64,000 nt of DNA from Streptomyces flavofungini (GCF_030388665.1 NZ_CP128846.1:6274501-6338500); one strand, 5' to 3'. Shown: positions 1-9,370, counted from the first letter of the stretch. Notes: generated by a model from the letters alone, not told the origin. Numbers and translations: made by a program.

Positions 1-141
1 GGCGGCGCCGGTGCCGACGACGAGCCCGGCGGTGCAGTCCCACACCGGCAGCCTGCACCGGCCCACGCGCGCGGCGAGCCGTTCCCAGCCCGCCTCCTGC
101 CAGGCCGGGGCGGGAGCGGGGGAGGGCGTGGTCGTGTCCAT
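1..141 (-). CDS. N-terminus of a leftward gene, possibly MBL-fold hydrolase (partial)
   Basis: Only the first 47 codons are in the window; the gene continues past the left edge. It starts at an ATG, opens with a Thr/Pro/Ala-rich tail (MDTTTPSPAPAPAW), and then has a segment ending in VWDCTAGLVVG. A short lead into a hydrophobic first strand is how MBL-fold hydrolases next to hrcA in streptomycetes begin, as I recall them. No HxHxDH metal motif is visible because that part is missing. It is divergent from hrcA and separated from it by about 310 bases. The existence of the gene is fairly sure; its family is a guess. Confidence 0.5.
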   Translation of the reverse strand, partial: MDTTTPSPAPAPAWQEAGWERLAARVGRCRLPVWDCTAGLVVGTGAA

Positions 142-268
142 GGGGTGACGCTAACGCCGACGAGGCGGGGAGGGCAGGACGGGGGCGGGGCGACGGCGGG
201 ACGGCGGCATCCCGCGGCACGACGCGGGAGGGACGGCGAGGGACCGCGAGGCAGCACGGGGAGGGCCC

Positions 269-319
269 CCGTCAGCATGACAAGGCAGGACAAGGGCGGC
301 ACCCGTCGGCATGACAAAG
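269..319 (+). repeat. 17-bp direct repeat upstream of hrcA
   Basis: CCGTCAGCATGACAAGG (269-285) and CCGTCGGCATGACAAAG (303-319) differ at two positions and start 34 bases apart, about three helical turns. They lie just upstream of the hrcA promoter, in the gap shared with the divergent gene at the left edge. They could be regulator half-sites or a simple duplication. The rest of the 142-455 gap holds the promoter and CIRCE listed separately; 142-268 is G-rich and shows nothing else. Confidence 0.4.
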
Positions 320-329
320 AGGTCGGCCC

Positions 330-360
330 TTGCCGGGCCTGTACCCACCGGCCGTACACT
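330..360 (+). promoter_or_regulatory. Candidate hrcA-dnaJ promoter
   Basis: TTGCCG at 330-335 and TACACT at 355-360 form a vegetative-type -35/-10 pair with a 19-base spacer. Transcription would start near 367, immediately before the CIRCE element, so bound HrcA would cover the start site. Confidence 0.55.
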
Positions 361-373
361 GACTCGGTGAAGG

Positions 374-400
374 CTGGCACTCGCCCGGGGTGAGTGCCAG
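374..400 (+). promoter_or_regulatory. CIRCE operator (HrcA binding site)
   Basis: CTGGCACTC, nine bases, GAGTGCCAG: a perfect 9-9-9 inverted repeat. It matches the CIRCE consensus TTAGCACTC-N9-GAGTGCTAA except at the outer two positions of each arm. It lies between the promoter and the hrcA start, as expected for heat-inducible autorepression of hrcA-dnaJ by HrcA. Confidence 0.93.
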
Positions 401-455
401 GGAGAGGGGCCACCACCGGGGGGCTCGGGGCGAAGACGGCAGCTGGAGGTGCGCG

Positions 456-1472
456 ATGCTCAGTGAACGCAGGCTGGAAGTGCTGCGCGCCATCGTCCAC
501 GACTACGTGGGCACGGAGGAGCCGGTCGGCTCCAAGGCGCTCACCGAGCGGCACCACCTCGGCGTCTCCCCGGCCACGGTCCGCAACGACATGGCCGCGC
601 TGGAGGAGGAAGGGTTCATCGCCCAGCCGCACACCAGCGCCGGGCGCATCCCGACCGACAAGGGGTACCGCCTGTTCGTGGACCGGCTCGCGGGCGTCAA
701 GCCGATGACGGCGCCGGAGCGGCGCGCGATCCAGAACTTCCTGGACGGCGCGGTCGACCTGGACGACGTCGTCGGGCGCACGGTGCGGCTGCTCGCGCAG
801 CTGACCCGGCAGGTCGCGGTGGTGCAGTATCCCTCGCTGACCCGCTCCACGGTGCGGCACGTGGAACTGCTCGCGCTGGCCCCGGCCCGCCTGATGCTGG
901 TCCTCATCACCGACACCGGACGGGTCGAGCAGCGCATGATCGACTGCCCGGCGCCGTTCGGCGAGACGTCGCTCGCGGACCTGCGGGCACGGCTCAACAG
1001 CCGGGTCGCGGGCCGCCGCTTCACAGACGTGCCGCAGCTGGTGCAGGACCTGGCCGAGTCCTTCGACAAGGACGACCGGGGGACGGTGACCACGGTCCTC
1101 TCCACCCTTCTCGAAACGCTCGTGGAGGAGACCGAGGAGCGGCTGATGATCGGCGGCACCGCCAATCTCACCCGCTTCGGACATGACTTTCCCCTCACCA
1201 TCAGGCCGGTCCTGGAGGCACTGGAGGAGCAGGTCGTCCTCCTCAAGTTGCTTGGTGAGGCGACGGATTCGGGCATGACCGTCAAGATCGGGCACGAGAA
1301 CGCCCATGAGGGGCTCAGCTCCACGTCGGTGGTCTCCGTCGGCTACGGTTCGGGGAGCGAGGCAGTGGCCAAGCTGGGCGTGGTCGGACCGACCCGCATG
1401 GACTATCCGGGAACGATGGGAGCAGTACGCGCAGTGGCACGTTACGTCGGACAGATCCTGGCGGAGTCGTAA
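456..1472 (+). CDS. hrcA: HrcA, heat-inducible transcription repressor
   Basis: HrcA represses heat-shock genes by binding CIRCE; its folding is monitored by GroEL, so chaperone titration induces the regulon. The 338-residue product has the usual length. An N-terminal winged helix (about residues 5-80) includes [18 protein letters not shown], and the C terminus carries the conserved SVVSVGYG segment. I chose the ATG preceded by GGAGG (445-449); an upstream in-frame start would overlap CIRCE and adds residues unlike the family. dnaJ starts on the next base after the stop codon, so the two are co-transcribed and probably translationally coupled. The identity is very secure because family, operator and partner gene agree. 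Confidence 0.97.
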   Translation: MLSERRLEVLRAIVHDYVGTEEPVGSKALTERHHLGVSPATVRNDMAALEEEGFIAQPHTSAGRIPTDKGYRLFVDRLAGVKPMTAPERRAIQNFLDGAVDLDDVVGRTVRLLAQLTRQVAVVQYPSLTRSTVRHVELLALAPARLMLVLITDTGRVEQRMIDCPAPFGETSLADLRARLNSRVAGRRFTDVPQLVQDLAESFDKDDRGTVTTVLSTLLETLVEETEERLMIGGTANLTRFGHDFPLTIRPVLEALEEQVVLLKLLGEATDSGMTVKIGHENAHEGLSSTSVVSVGYGSGSEAVAKLGVVGPTRMDYPGTMGAVRAVARYVGQILAES

Positions 1473-2612
1473 GTGGCCACGGACTACTACGCCGTACTAG
1501 GCGTGCGCCGCGACGCTTCCCAGGACGACATCAAGAAGGCCTTCCGGCGGCTCGCTCGCGAGCTGCACCCGGACGTCAACCCCGATCCGAAGACGCAAGA
1601 GCGCTTCAAGGAGATCAACGCCGCGTACGAGGTGTTGTCGGACCCGCAGAAGAAGCAGGTCTACGACCTCGGTGGCGACCCGCTGTCCCAGGCCGGCGGC
1701 GCCGGTGGCGCGGGCGGCTTCGGAGCGGGTGGCTTCGGCAACTTCTCCGACATCATGGACGCGTTCTTCGGCACGGCGTCGCAGCGCGGGCCGCGCTCGC
1801 GCACCCGGCGCGGGCAGGACGCCATGATCCGCCTGGAGATCGACCTCGAAGAGGCGGCCTTCGGCACCACGAAGGACATCCAGGTCGACACGGCCGTCGT
1901 CTGTACGACGTGTTCCGGCGAGGGGGCCGCGCCCGGCACCTCCGCGCAGACCTGTGACATGTGCCGCGGCCGCGGCGAGGTGTCCCAGGTCACCCGGTCC
2001 TTCCTCGGCCAGGTCATGACCTCGCGGCCCTGCCCGCAGTGCCAGGGCTTCGGGACCGTCGTGCCGACGCCGTGCCCCGAGTGCGCGGGCGACGGGCGGA
2101 TCCGGTCCCGGCGCACGCTCACCGTGAAGATCCCCGCCGGTGTCGACAACGGCACCCGGATCCAGCTCGCCGGTGAGGGCGAGGTCGGCCCCGGCGGCGG
2201 CCCCGCCGGTGACCTCTACGTCGAGATCCACGAGCTGCCCCACTCCGTCTTCCAGCGGCGCGGGGACGATCTGCACTGCACCGTCACGCTGCCGATGACG
2301 GCGGCCGCGCTCGGCACGAAGGTGCCGCTGGAGACGCTGGACGGCATGGAGGAGGTCGACATCCGGCCCGGTACGCAGTCCGGGCAGTCGATCCCCCTGC
2401 ACGGGCGTGGTGTCACCCACCTGCGCGGCGGGGGGCGCGGTGACCTCATCGTGCACGTCGAGGTGCTCACGCCGTCCAAGCTCGACCCCGAGCAGGAACG
2501 ATTGCTGCGGGAGCTCGCGCAGCTGCGGGGCGAGGAGCGGCCCACGGGGCAGTTCCAGCCGGGGCAGCAGGGCCTGTTCTCCCGCCTGAAGGACGCGTTC
2601 AACGGGCGTTAG
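1473..2612 (+). CDS. dnaJ: DnaJ co-chaperone (type I, hrcA-linked copy)
   Basis: DnaJ stimulates the DnaK ATPase and delivers unfolded substrates. The 379-residue protein has all type I parts: a J domain with HPD at residues 32-34, a Gly/Phe-rich linker (about 65-95), a zinc domain with four CxxCxGxG-type repeats ([32 protein letters not shown], about 140-215), and a C-terminal substrate domain. It starts at GTG directly after the hrcA stop codon. Streptomycetes usually carry a second dnaJ in the dnaK operon; this hrcA-linked copy is generally called dnaJ2. Expression should follow the CIRCE-controlled promoter. Confidence 0.96.
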   Translation: MATDYYAVLGVRRDASQDDIKKAFRRLARELHPDVNPDPKTQERFKEINAAYEVLSDPQKKQVYDLGGDPLSQAGGAGGAGGFGAGGFGNFSDIMDAFFGTASQRGPRSRTRRGQDAMIRLEIDLEEAAFGTTKDIQVDTAVVCTTCSGEGAAPGTSAQTCDMCRGRGEVSQVTRSFLGQVMTSRPCPQCQGFGTVVPTPCPECAGDGRIRSRRTLTVKIPAGVDNGTRIQLAGEGEVGPGGGPAGDLYVEIHELPHSVFQRRGDDLHCTVTLPMTAAALGTKVPLETLDGMEEVDIRPGTQSGQSIPLHGRGVTHLRGGGRGDLIVHVEVLTPSKLDPEQERLLRELAQLRGEERPTGQFQPGQQGLFSRLKDAFNGR

Positions 2613-2631
2613 CTGTAGGGGGCTCGACGAG

Positions 2632-2675
2632 CGGCCCGGGGTGAGCGTGGGATCCACGTTCACCCCGGGCCGTTT
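2632..2675 (+). terminator. Terminator after hrcA-dnaJ
   Basis: CGGCCCGGGGTGA pairs with TCACCCCGGGCCG across a short loop that can extend the stem (CGTGG/CCACG), followed by TTT. It ends the heat-shock operon. Confidence 0.8.
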
Positions 2676-2855
2676 CGCGTGGTGGACCTGGGCGGACCAG
2701 CTGCCCACAGCGAGGGACGTCCCCGCCCGCCCCGGTGCGGGATGACGGGTGGGCGGGTGGAGGGCATCCGCCGCGGAGCGGCGGGACAGGGCGGAGGACG
2801 AGCCCCAGGCGGACCCTGGACGAGGCGCCCCCGCCAGACGTGGCACGATGCCGGT

Positions 2856-3929
2856 ATGTCCTCCGCGTTCACCGATCTCTGTCGCTATCCGATCGTGCAG
2901 GCCCCGATGGCGGGTGGTGGCTCGACGCCGCAGCTCGTGGCCGCGGTCGCCGAGGCCGGAGGGCTGGGCTGCCTGGCCGCCGGGTACAAGACCGCCGACG
3001 GGATGTACCAGGAGATCAAGCAGGTCAGGGGCCTGACGGCGCGGCCGTTCGGGGTGAACCTGTTCATGCCGCAGCCGGAGTACGCCGACCCCGCCGCCGT
3101 AGAGGTGTACCGCAATCAGCTCGCGGGCGAGGCCACCTGGTACGAGACGCAGCTCGGCGACACCGAGGGCAAGCGCGACGACGGCTACGACGCGAAGCTC
3201 GCGATCCTGCTCGACGACCCGGTGCCGCTGGTGTCGTTCACGTTCGGCTGCCCGACCCGGGAGGTCGTCCAGGCCTTCGACCGCGTCGGCACCCGCACGG
3301 TCGTCACCGTCACCACCCCCGAGGAGGCCCGGGCGGCCCAGCGGGCGGGCGCCGACGCCGTCTGCGTCCAGGGCATCGAGGCGGGCGGCCACCAGGGCAC
3401 GCACCGTGACAACCCGGAGGCGGACGGCTCCGGCATCGGCCTGCTCAGCCTGATCGCGCAGGTCAGGGAGACGGTGCGGCTGCCTGTGATCGCCGCGGGC
3501 GGCCTGATGCGCGGCGGTCAGATCGCCGCGGTCCTCGCCGCGGGCGCCGACTTCGCCCAGCTCGGCACGGCGTTCCTGGTCACGCCGGAGTCGGGCGCGC
3601 AGCCGCTGCACAAGCAGGCCATGACGAACCCGCTGTTCGGGCACACCGAGCTGACCCGGGCGTTCTCGGGACGCCCCGCGCGCGGCCTGGTCAACCGCTT
3701 CATGCGCGAGCACGGCCCGTACGCCCCGGCCGCGTACCCACAGGTCCACTATCTGACGGCCGGGCTCCGCAAGGCCGCGGCGAAGGCCGGTGACCCGCAG
3801 GCCATGGCGCTGTGGGCGGGCCAGGGCCACCGCCTGGCGCGGGCGCTGCCCGCCGGGGAGCTGATGGAGGTCCTGGTCGCCGAACTCGACGAGGCGAAGG
3901 CGGCGTTCACCGCGCGGGGTGCGGTGTGA
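2856..3929 (+). CDS. Nitronate monooxygenase family flavoprotein
   Basis: Members are FMN-dependent TIM-barrel enzymes that oxidise alkyl nitronates (for example propionate 3-nitronate); related folds include 2-nitropropane dioxygenases and FabK-like reductases. The 357-residue product opens with YPIVQAPMAGG, the typical first strand, and has QGIEAGGHQGTH (about residues 170-181), containing the family GGH catalytic histidine and FMN contacts. The chosen ATG has CACGAT six bases upstream and no clear ribosome site, consistent with a leaderless transcript. Its TGA overlaps the GTG of rsmE, so the two are coupled. Confidence 0.88.
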   Translation: MSSAFTDLCRYPIVQAPMAGGGSTPQLVAAVAEAGGLGCLAAGYKTADGMYQEIKQVRGLTARPFGVNLFMPQPEYADPAAVEVYRNQLAGEATWYETQLGDTEGKRDDGYDAKLAILLDDPVPLVSFTFGCPTREVVQAFDRVGTRTVVTVTTPEEARAAQRAGADAVCVQGIEAGGHQGTHRDNPEADGSGIGLLSLIAQVRETVRLPVIAAGGLMRGGQIAAVLAAGADFAQLGTAFLVTPESGAQPLHKQAMTNPLFGHTELTRAFSGRPARGLVNRFMREHGPYAPAAYPQVHYLTAGLRKAAAKAGDPQAMALWAGQGHRLARALPAGELMEVLVAELDEAKAAFTARGAV

Positions 3930-4675
3930 CGGCGCCGGTCTTCGTCGTCGAGGACTTCCGGGGCGCGGCCCCGGGCAGCGCGTACGTCCTGGACGGCCCC
4001 GAGGGGCGGCACGCCGTGTCCGTGAAGCGGCTGCGCGCGGGCGAGGACGTCGTCCTCACCGACGGCGCCGGACGCTGGGCGCACGGCGTCGTCGCGGACG
4101 CCGAGGGCAAGGACCGCCTGACGGTGTCCCTGGACGCCGACGGCGTACGCGAGGAGGGCGTGGAGACGCCCCGGATCACCGTCGTGCAGGCGCTGCCCAA
4201 GGGCGACCGGGGCGAGCTGGCCGTGGAGACCATGACGGAGACCGGCGTGGACGCCGTCGTGCCCTGGGCCGCGTCCCGCTGCATCACGCAGTGGAAGGGC
4301 GAGCGCGGCCAGAAGGCGCTCGGCAAGTGGCGGGCGACGGCGCGCGAGGCGGGCAAGCAGTCGCGCCGGGTGCGCTTCCCACAGGTCGCGGAGCTCGCCA
4401 CGACCAAGCAGGTCGCGGCGCTCCTGGCCGACGCGGACCTCGCCGCCGTCCTGCACGAGGAGGGCAGCGAGCCGCTGGCCACCGCCGCACTGCCCGTCGG
4501 CGGCCACATCGTCCTCGTCGTCGGCCCCGAGGGCGGCGTCGCCCCCGACGAGCTGGCGGCGTTCGCGCAGGCGGGTGCCAAGCCCTACCGGCTCGGGCGC
4601 AGCGTGTTGCGCACGTCGACCGCGGGCACCGCCGCGACGGCCCTCCTCCTCGGCCGCACCGGACGCTGGTCCTGA
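3926..4675 (+). CDS. rsmE: RsmE, 16S rRNA (uracil1498-N3)-methyltransferase
   Basis: RsmE uses S-adenosylmethionine to methylate U1498 of 16S rRNA in the decoding region. The 249-residue product has an N-terminal PUA-like beta domain (about 1-75) and a SPOUT methyltransferase domain with the knot signature VVGPEGGVAPDEL near residue 195 and LGRSVLRTSTAGTAA near 215-230. Its GTG start overlaps the stop of the flavoprotein gene (GTGA). The VOC gene follows after a 22-base gap. In many bacteria rsmE follows dnaJ and prmA; here dnaJ is two genes upstream and prmA is absent. Confidence 0.95.
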   Translation: MTAPVFVVEDFRGAAPGSAYVLDGPEGRHAVSVKRLRAGEDVVLTDGAGRWAHGVVADAEGKDRLTVSLDADGVREEGVETPRITVVQALPKGDRGELAVETMTETGVDAVVPWAASRCITQWKGERGQKALGKWRATAREAGKQSRRVRFPQVAELATTKQVAALLADADLAAVLHEEGSEPLATAALPVGGHIVLVVGPEGGVAPDELAAFAQAGAKPYRLGRSVLRTSTAGTAATALLLGRTGRWS

Positions 4676-4697
4676 TCGCCCCCCGAAAGGCATTCCC

Positions 4698-5099
4698 GTG
4701 GAACTCGCCCAGGTACGCCTGCTCGTCACCGACTTCCCCGCCTGCTACCGCTTCTACGCCGACGTGCTCGGCCTGAAGCCCCAGTCGGGCGCCGCGAGCG
4801 GACCGTACGAGAAGTTCAGCCCCACGACCGGATCCGCGGGCATCGCCTTGCAGGACCGCAGGGTGATGGCCGAACTCCTCGGCGAGCTGGCCGAGTCGGC
4901 GACCGGGCACCGCTCCCTGGTGGTGCTGCGCGTCGACGACCTGGACGCGTACTGCGAGCGGATCAGCGAGCGCGGCGCCGAGCTGACGCACGGGCCCGCG
5001 CCCATGACGGACCGGATGCGCGTCGCCCACCTCAAGGATCCCGAGGGGAACCTGGTGGAGCTCCAGGAGTGGCTGCTGCTGCGCACGGACCGCGCCTGA
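4698..5099 (+). CDS. VOC superfamily (glyoxalase/dioxygenase-like) protein
   Basis: A 133-residue single-domain vicinal-oxygen-chelate protein. It has the beta-alpha-beta-beta-beta repeats: VRLLVTDFPACYRFYADVLGL at the start, and a final FKDPEGN-type strand (LKDPEGNLVELQEW) at residues 113-126 where a metal-binding Glu normally sits. The substrate cannot be told; such proteins include glyoxalases, extradiol dioxygenases and resistance proteins. The GTG start is supported by GAAAGG seven bases upstream. It follows rsmE closely and is probably in the same transcript. Confidence 0.85.
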   Translation: MELAQVRLLVTDFPACYRFYADVLGLKPQSGAASGPYEKFSPTTGSAGIALQDRRVMAELLGELAESATGHRSLVVLRVDDLDAYCERISERGAELTHGPAPMTDRMRVAHLKDPEGNLVELQEWLLLRTDRA

Positions 5100-5192
5100 C
5101 CGGACCCGAAAGGTCTGGGGCAGGGGCGGTCACTGGCCAGTTGGCCGCAAGCGGTCTACCGCCGTGCCGTCTGCGGTGGCACCCTGCCGCTC

Positions 5193-5807
5193 ATGGGGGT
5201 ATTGAGGCGAACACCGCGAACACCGTTACCGCGTTCCCGGTGGGCACGGCGGACACGGCGGACACGGCGGGTCCTCGTCGCCGTGACGGCCGCCGCGGCC
5301 ACCGGTGCGGGACTCGCCGCGTGCGACCCCGTCGAGGGCAACATGAGCACGTCCGCCGTCGCGATCACCACCGACAAGATGGGCACGCTGGAGCTGGAGC
5401 GGCAGCACGCCGAGGTGGACTGGCTGACCTGCACGGCCTCGTTCGTCGGCAAGGACAGGAAGGCATCGGACTCCGACGAGCAGCGGGAAGCGGACGTCGA
5501 CTGCCGGGGCCAGTCCGACGACGACAAGGTCATCACCATCAAGGGCCGGGTCACGGAGGTGCGCAACGGCGCCTGCGTCCGCGGGAACCTGACCGCCAGG
5601 GTCGGCCGCGAGGAGTGGTTCCGCGTCGACGCCCTGGGCAACTGCGACCACACGCCCGACGATGACGACAACGGCGATCAGGCCGATCACGACGGCGGCG
5701 ACGACGGCCACGAGAACGACGGCGACACCGGGCACGAGAAGCCCGCCCCCGAGCCCACCGCCACCGTCACCGTGACCGAACAACCCCACGAGGAACCGGG
5801 CAAGTGA
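5193..5807 (+). CDS. Secreted lipoprotein, function unknown
   Basis: A 204-residue protein with a strongly basic N terminus (RRTRRTRR), a hydrophobic segment and the lipobox LAAC (Cys at about residue 44), so it should be a membrane-anchored lipoprotein. Three further Cys residues lie in the middle part (in LTCTASF, DVDCRGQ and NGACVRG), and the C-terminal third is an Asp/His/Glu-rich acidic tail. The long basic n-region is encoded by tandem GGACACGGC repeats near 5245-5270, so the true start could be slightly further downstream. I do not recognise the family. Confidence 0.75.
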   Translation: MGVLRRTPRTPLPRSRWARRTRRTRRVLVAVTAAAATGAGLAACDPVEGNMSTSAVAITTDKMGTLELERQHAEVDWLTCTASFVGKDRKASDSDEQREADVDCRGQSDDDKVITIKGRVTEVRNGACVRGNLTARVGREEWFRVDALGNCDHTPDDDDNGDQADHDGGDDGHENDGDTGHEKPAPEPTATVTVTEQPHEEPGK

Positions 5808-5840
5808 TCCAAAACGACCCCGCCCCGCGCGGCGCCTGCC

Positions 5841-5846
5841 TAGGCT
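5841..5846 (+). promoter_or_regulatory. Leaderless -10 element for tricorn protease gene
   Basis: TAGGCT lies six bases before the GTG start, placing the transcript start on the initiation codon. No Shine-Dalgarno sequence is present. Confidence 0.55.
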
Positions 5847-5852
5847 GACCGT

Positions 5853-8800
5853 GTGACTCAGCCTGCCTACCTCCGGTTTCCGCACCTGCGTGGCGAGTTG
5901 ATCGCCTTCACCGCAGAGGACGACGTCTGGCTCGCCCCGCTCGACGGGGGCCGCGCCTGGCGGGTCAGCGCCGACAACGTACCCGTGACCCAGCCACGGA
6001 TCTCCCCGGACGGGACCACCGTCGCGTGGACGTCCACGCGTGAGGGCGCCCCCGAGGTGTACGTCGCGCCCGTGGCCGGCGGCCCCACCCGGCGCCTGAC
6101 GTACTGGGGCAGCGGGAAGACGTCCGTGCGCGGCTGGACCGCCGACGGACGGGTCCTCGCCGTCAGCACGCAGGGCGAGGCCTCGCTGCGCCGCACCCGG
6201 GCGCGCGCCGTGCCGCTCGACGGCGGGCCCGCCGAGGTGCTGCCGTACGGGATCGTCGGGGACGTCGCGTACGGCCCCGACGGACAAGTCCTGCTGCTCT
6301 CCGCGCCGATGGGGCGCGAGGCCGCCTGGTGGAAGCGGTACCGGGGCGGCACGGCGGGCAAGCTGTGGATCCGGCTCGGCACCGACGAGGCCGGACCCGA
6401 GCCCGGCTTCGCCCGGCTGCACGCCGACCTCGACGGGAACATCGAGTACCCGCTGTGGGTCGGCGACCGCGTCGCCTTCCTCAGCGACCACGAGGGCGTC
6501 GGCGCCGTGTACTCCTCGCTGCCCGACGGCACCGACCTGCGCCGCCACACGCCCGTCGGGGACGGCTTCTACGCCCGGCACGCCGCCACCGACGGCACCC
6601 GCGTGACCTACACCGCCGCCGGTGAGCTCTGGCTCCTCGACGACCTCTCCGACCGCGCGGACGCCGAGCCGCGCCGCCTGGACATCGTCCTCGGCGGGCA
6701 GCGCAACGACCTCCAGCCGCACCCGGTGAGCGCCGCCCGCTGGTTCGGGGCCGCCGCCCCCGACCACACCGGGCGCGGCAGCGCCGTCGCCGTGCGCGGC
6801 GCCGTGCACTGGGTCACGCACCGCGAGGGGCCCGCCCGCGCGCTCGCCGCCGAGCCGGGGGTGCGGGCCCGCCTTCCGCGCACCTTCCGGGTGGACGGCG
6901 AGGAGCACGTGGTGTGGGTGACGGACGCCGAGGGCGACGACGCCCTGGAGTTCGCGCCCGCGACCGGCCTCACGCCCGGCGCGACACCGCGGCGGCTCGC
7001 CGCCGGACAGCTCGGCCGGGTCCTCGCGCTCGCCATGGCGCCCGACGGCAGCCGGGCGGCGGTCGCCGCGCACGACGGGCGGGTGCTGATCGTGGAGCGC
7101 GAGAGCGGCGAGGTGCGCGAGGTGGACCGCGCCGAGCACGGCGAGGCCACCGGGCTCGTGTTCTCGCCCGACTCCGCGTGGCTCGCCTGGTCGCACCCCG
7201 GGCCGCGGCCGCTGCGCCAGCTCAAGCTCGCCAACACCGCCGACCTGTCGGTGTCGGAGGCCACCCAGCTCAGGTTCCGGGACTACAGCCCGGCGTTCAC
7301 CCTCGACGGCAAGCACCTCGCGTTCCTGTCCGCGCGGTCCTTCGACCCCGTCTACGACGACCACGTCTTCGACCTCGCGTTCGTCGGCGGCGCCCGCCCG
7401 CACCTGATCACCCTCGCCGCCACGACGCCCTCGCCGTTCGGGCCGCAGCGGCACGGCCGTGCCTTCGACGCCCCGGACACCCCGCACGCCGAGACCCCCG
7501 ACAGCGAGGGCACGCCCTCCACCCGAGTCGACCTCGACGGGCTCGCCGAGCGTGTGGTGCCGTTCCCCGTGGAGGCCGCCCGCTACTCCACGCTGCGCGC
7601 CGCCAAGGACGGCCTGCTGTGGCTGCGCCACCCCGTGCACGGCGTGCTCGGCGCCTCGCGTGCCACGCCGACCGACCCGGACCCCAGCTCCGAGCTCGAG
7701 CGGTACGACCTCACGCAGCACCGCGTGGAGGAACTCGCCGGTGTCGCCGAGCACTTCACGGTCACCGGCGACGGCAAGCGGGTGCTGCTGTGGGCCGACG
7801 GCAAGCTCAAGGTCGTGCCCAGCGACCGGCGGGCGTCCGGCGACGAGGACAGCGACACGAACATCACCGTCGACCTCGGCCGCGTGCGCCAGTACGTCGA
7901 CCCGGCCGCCGAGTGGCGCCAGATGTACGACGAGGCGGGGCGCCTCATGCGGGACAACTTCTGGCGGCCCGACATGGGCGGCGTCGACTGGGACGCCGTC
8001 CTGGAGCGCTACCGCCCCGTCCTCGCCCGCGTCGCCACCCACGACGACCTCGTGGACCTGCTGTGGGAGGTGCAGGGCGAACTCGGCACCTCGCACGCCT
8101 ATGTGACGCCGCGCGGCGGCTGGGGCGGCGCCGGTGCCCAGGGGATGCTCGGCGCGGACCTGTCGCGGGGCGCGGACGGGGCGTGGCGCGTCGACCGCGT
8201 GCTGCCGTCCGAGACGTCCGACCCGCACGCGCGCTCGCCGCTGGCCGCGCCCGGCGTCGCGGTGCGCGCGGGCGACGCGATCCTCGCCGTCGGGGGACGG
8301 CCCGTCGACCCGGTGACCGGGCCGGGGCCCCTGCTCGTCGGCACCGCGGGCAAGCCCGTCGAGCTGACCGTGTCGCCCGCGGGCGGCGGCGATCCCCGGC
8401 ACGCCGTCGTCATCCCCGTCGACGACGAGGAGCCGCTGCGCTACCACGCGTGGGTCGCCGACCGGCGGGCCTACGTCCACGAGCGCTCCGGCGGCCGGCT
8501 CGGCTATCTGCACGTGCCCGACATGCAGGCGCCCGGCTGGGCCCAGATCCACCGGGACCTCAGGGTCGAGGTCGCCCGCGAGGGCCTGGTCGTGGACGTG
8601 CGCGAGAACCGCGGTGGGCACACCTCGCAGCTCGTCGTGGAGAAGCTGGCGCGGCGGGTCGTCGGCTGGGACCTGCCGCGCGACTCGGGGCCGTTCAGCT
8701 ATCCCGGGGACGCGCCGCGCGGGCCCGTCGTCGCCGTCGCCAACGAGTTCTCCGGCTCCGACGGCGACATCGTGAGCGCCGCGATCAAGGCCCTCGGCAT

Positions 8801-9101
8801 CGGTCCCGTCGTGGGTACGCGCACGTGGGGCGGTGTCGTCGGCATAGACAGCCGGTACCACCTCGTCGACGGCACGCTGGTCACGCAGCCCAAGTACGCC
8901 TTCTGGATGGAGGGGTACGAGTGGGGGGTCGAGAACTACGGCGTCGACCCGGACATCGAAGTCGTGGTCACGCCCGAGGACTCCGCCGCCGGGCGGGACC
9001 CGCAGCTGGACGAGGCGGTACGCGTCGCGCTGGCGGCGTTGGACGAGACCCCGGCGAAGGCTGCGCCCGCCTTGCCCGGGACCGGGGCGCCCTCGTCCTG
9101 A
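5853..9101 (+). CDS. Tricorn protease homologue (S41 family)
   Basis: Tricorn is a large cytosolic serine protease that trims peptides released by the proteasome; a Streptomyces coelicolor enzyme has been characterised. The 1082-residue product has N-terminal beta-propeller repeats (about 10-650, with WVGDRVAFLSD- and FSPDSAWLAW-like blades), then the C1-PDZ-C2 catalytic part. Visible catalytic residues by position are Ser747-His748 in GTSHAYV, a PDZ core (about 770-840), the nucleophile Ser969 in FSGSDGD, and an acidic residue in the region after FWMEGYEWG (about 1020-1030). The length matches the family. It begins at GTG with a leaderless -10. Tricorn in an actinomycete with a proteasome fits a role downstream of it. 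Confidence 0.93.
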   Translation: MTQPAYLRFPHLRGELIAFTAEDDVWLAPLDGGRAWRVSADNVPVTQPRISPDGTTVAWTSTREGAPEVYVAPVAGGPTRRLTYWGSGKTSVRGWTADGRVLAVSTQGEASLRRTRARAVPLDGGPAEVLPYGIVGDVAYGPDGQVLLLSAPMGREAAWWKRYRGGTAGKLWIRLGTDEAGPEPGFARLHADLDGNIEYPLWVGDRVAFLSDHEGVGAVYSSLPDGTDLRRHTPVGDGFYARHAATDGTRVTYTAAGELWLLDDLSDRADAEPRRLDIVLGGQRNDLQPHPVSAARWFGAAAPDHTGRGSAVAVRGAVHWVTHREGPARALAAEPGVRARLPRTFRVDGEEHVVWVTDAEGDDALEFAPATGLTPGATPRRLAAGQLGRVLALAMAPDGSRAAVAAHDGRVLIVERESGEVREVDRAEHGEATGLVFSPDSAWLAWSHPGPRPLRQLKLANTADLSVSEATQLRFRDYSPAFTLDGKHLAFLSARSFDPVYDDHVFDLAFVGGARPHLITLAATTPSPFGPQRHGRAFDAPDTPHAETPDSEGTPSTRVDLDGLAERVVPFPVEAARYSTLRAAKDGLLWLRHPVHGVLGASRATPTDPDPSSELERYDLTQHRVEELAGVAEHFTVTGDGKRVLLWADGKLKVVPSDRRASGDEDSDTNITVDLGRVRQYVDPAAEWRQMYDEAGRLMRDNFWRPDMGGVDWDAVLERYRPVLARVATHDDLVDLLWEVQGELGTSHAYVTPRGGWGGAGAQGMLGADLSRGADGAWRVDRVLPSETSDPHARSPLAAPGVAVRAGDAILAVGGRPVDPVTGPGPLLVGTAGKPVELTVSPAGGGDPRHAVVIPVDDEEPLRYHAWVADRRAYVHERSGGRLGYLHVPDMQAPGWAQIHRDLRVEVAREGLVVDVRENRGGHTSQLVVEKLARRVVGWDLPRDSGPFSYPGDAPRGPVVAVANEFSGSDGDIVSAAIKALGIGPVVGTRTWGGVVGIDSRYHLVDGTLVTQPKYAFWMEGYEWGVENYGVDPDIEVVVTPEDSAAGRDPQLDEAVRVALAALDETPAKAAPALPGTGAPSS

Positions 9102-9370
9102 GGGGTGCCCCCCGCGGCCCCGGGGCCTCGTGCCCTGGGGTCGGCCCCGGCTCCGCCCCCGGCCGGGCCCCCTGCCGGGATTTCCCACCCGCCCACCCGT
9201 CTCGGCCGGACTCCCAGTCGCCCAGCGGCCCAGCGCCCCGTGCCCTCGACCCGCCCCCGGCCTCGCCCGCCTCCACCGCCCCCGCCCTCGACCTGCCGCC
9301 CCGTCACCCCCGCACCCCACCCCGATACCATGCGACGAAAGCGAACCCAGTGACCCGGGAGGGTGCCCCC

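Noticed and set aside
1497..3830. A 777-codon leftward frame across dnaJ and the flavoprotein gene
   Set aside because: Spans two real genes and a terminator; shadow of GC bias.
5226..9320. A 1364-codon leftward frame antisense to the tricorn gene
   Set aside because: It is repetitive Arg/Gly/Val-rich translation caused by GC-biased codons on the sense strand; no domain and no ribosome site.
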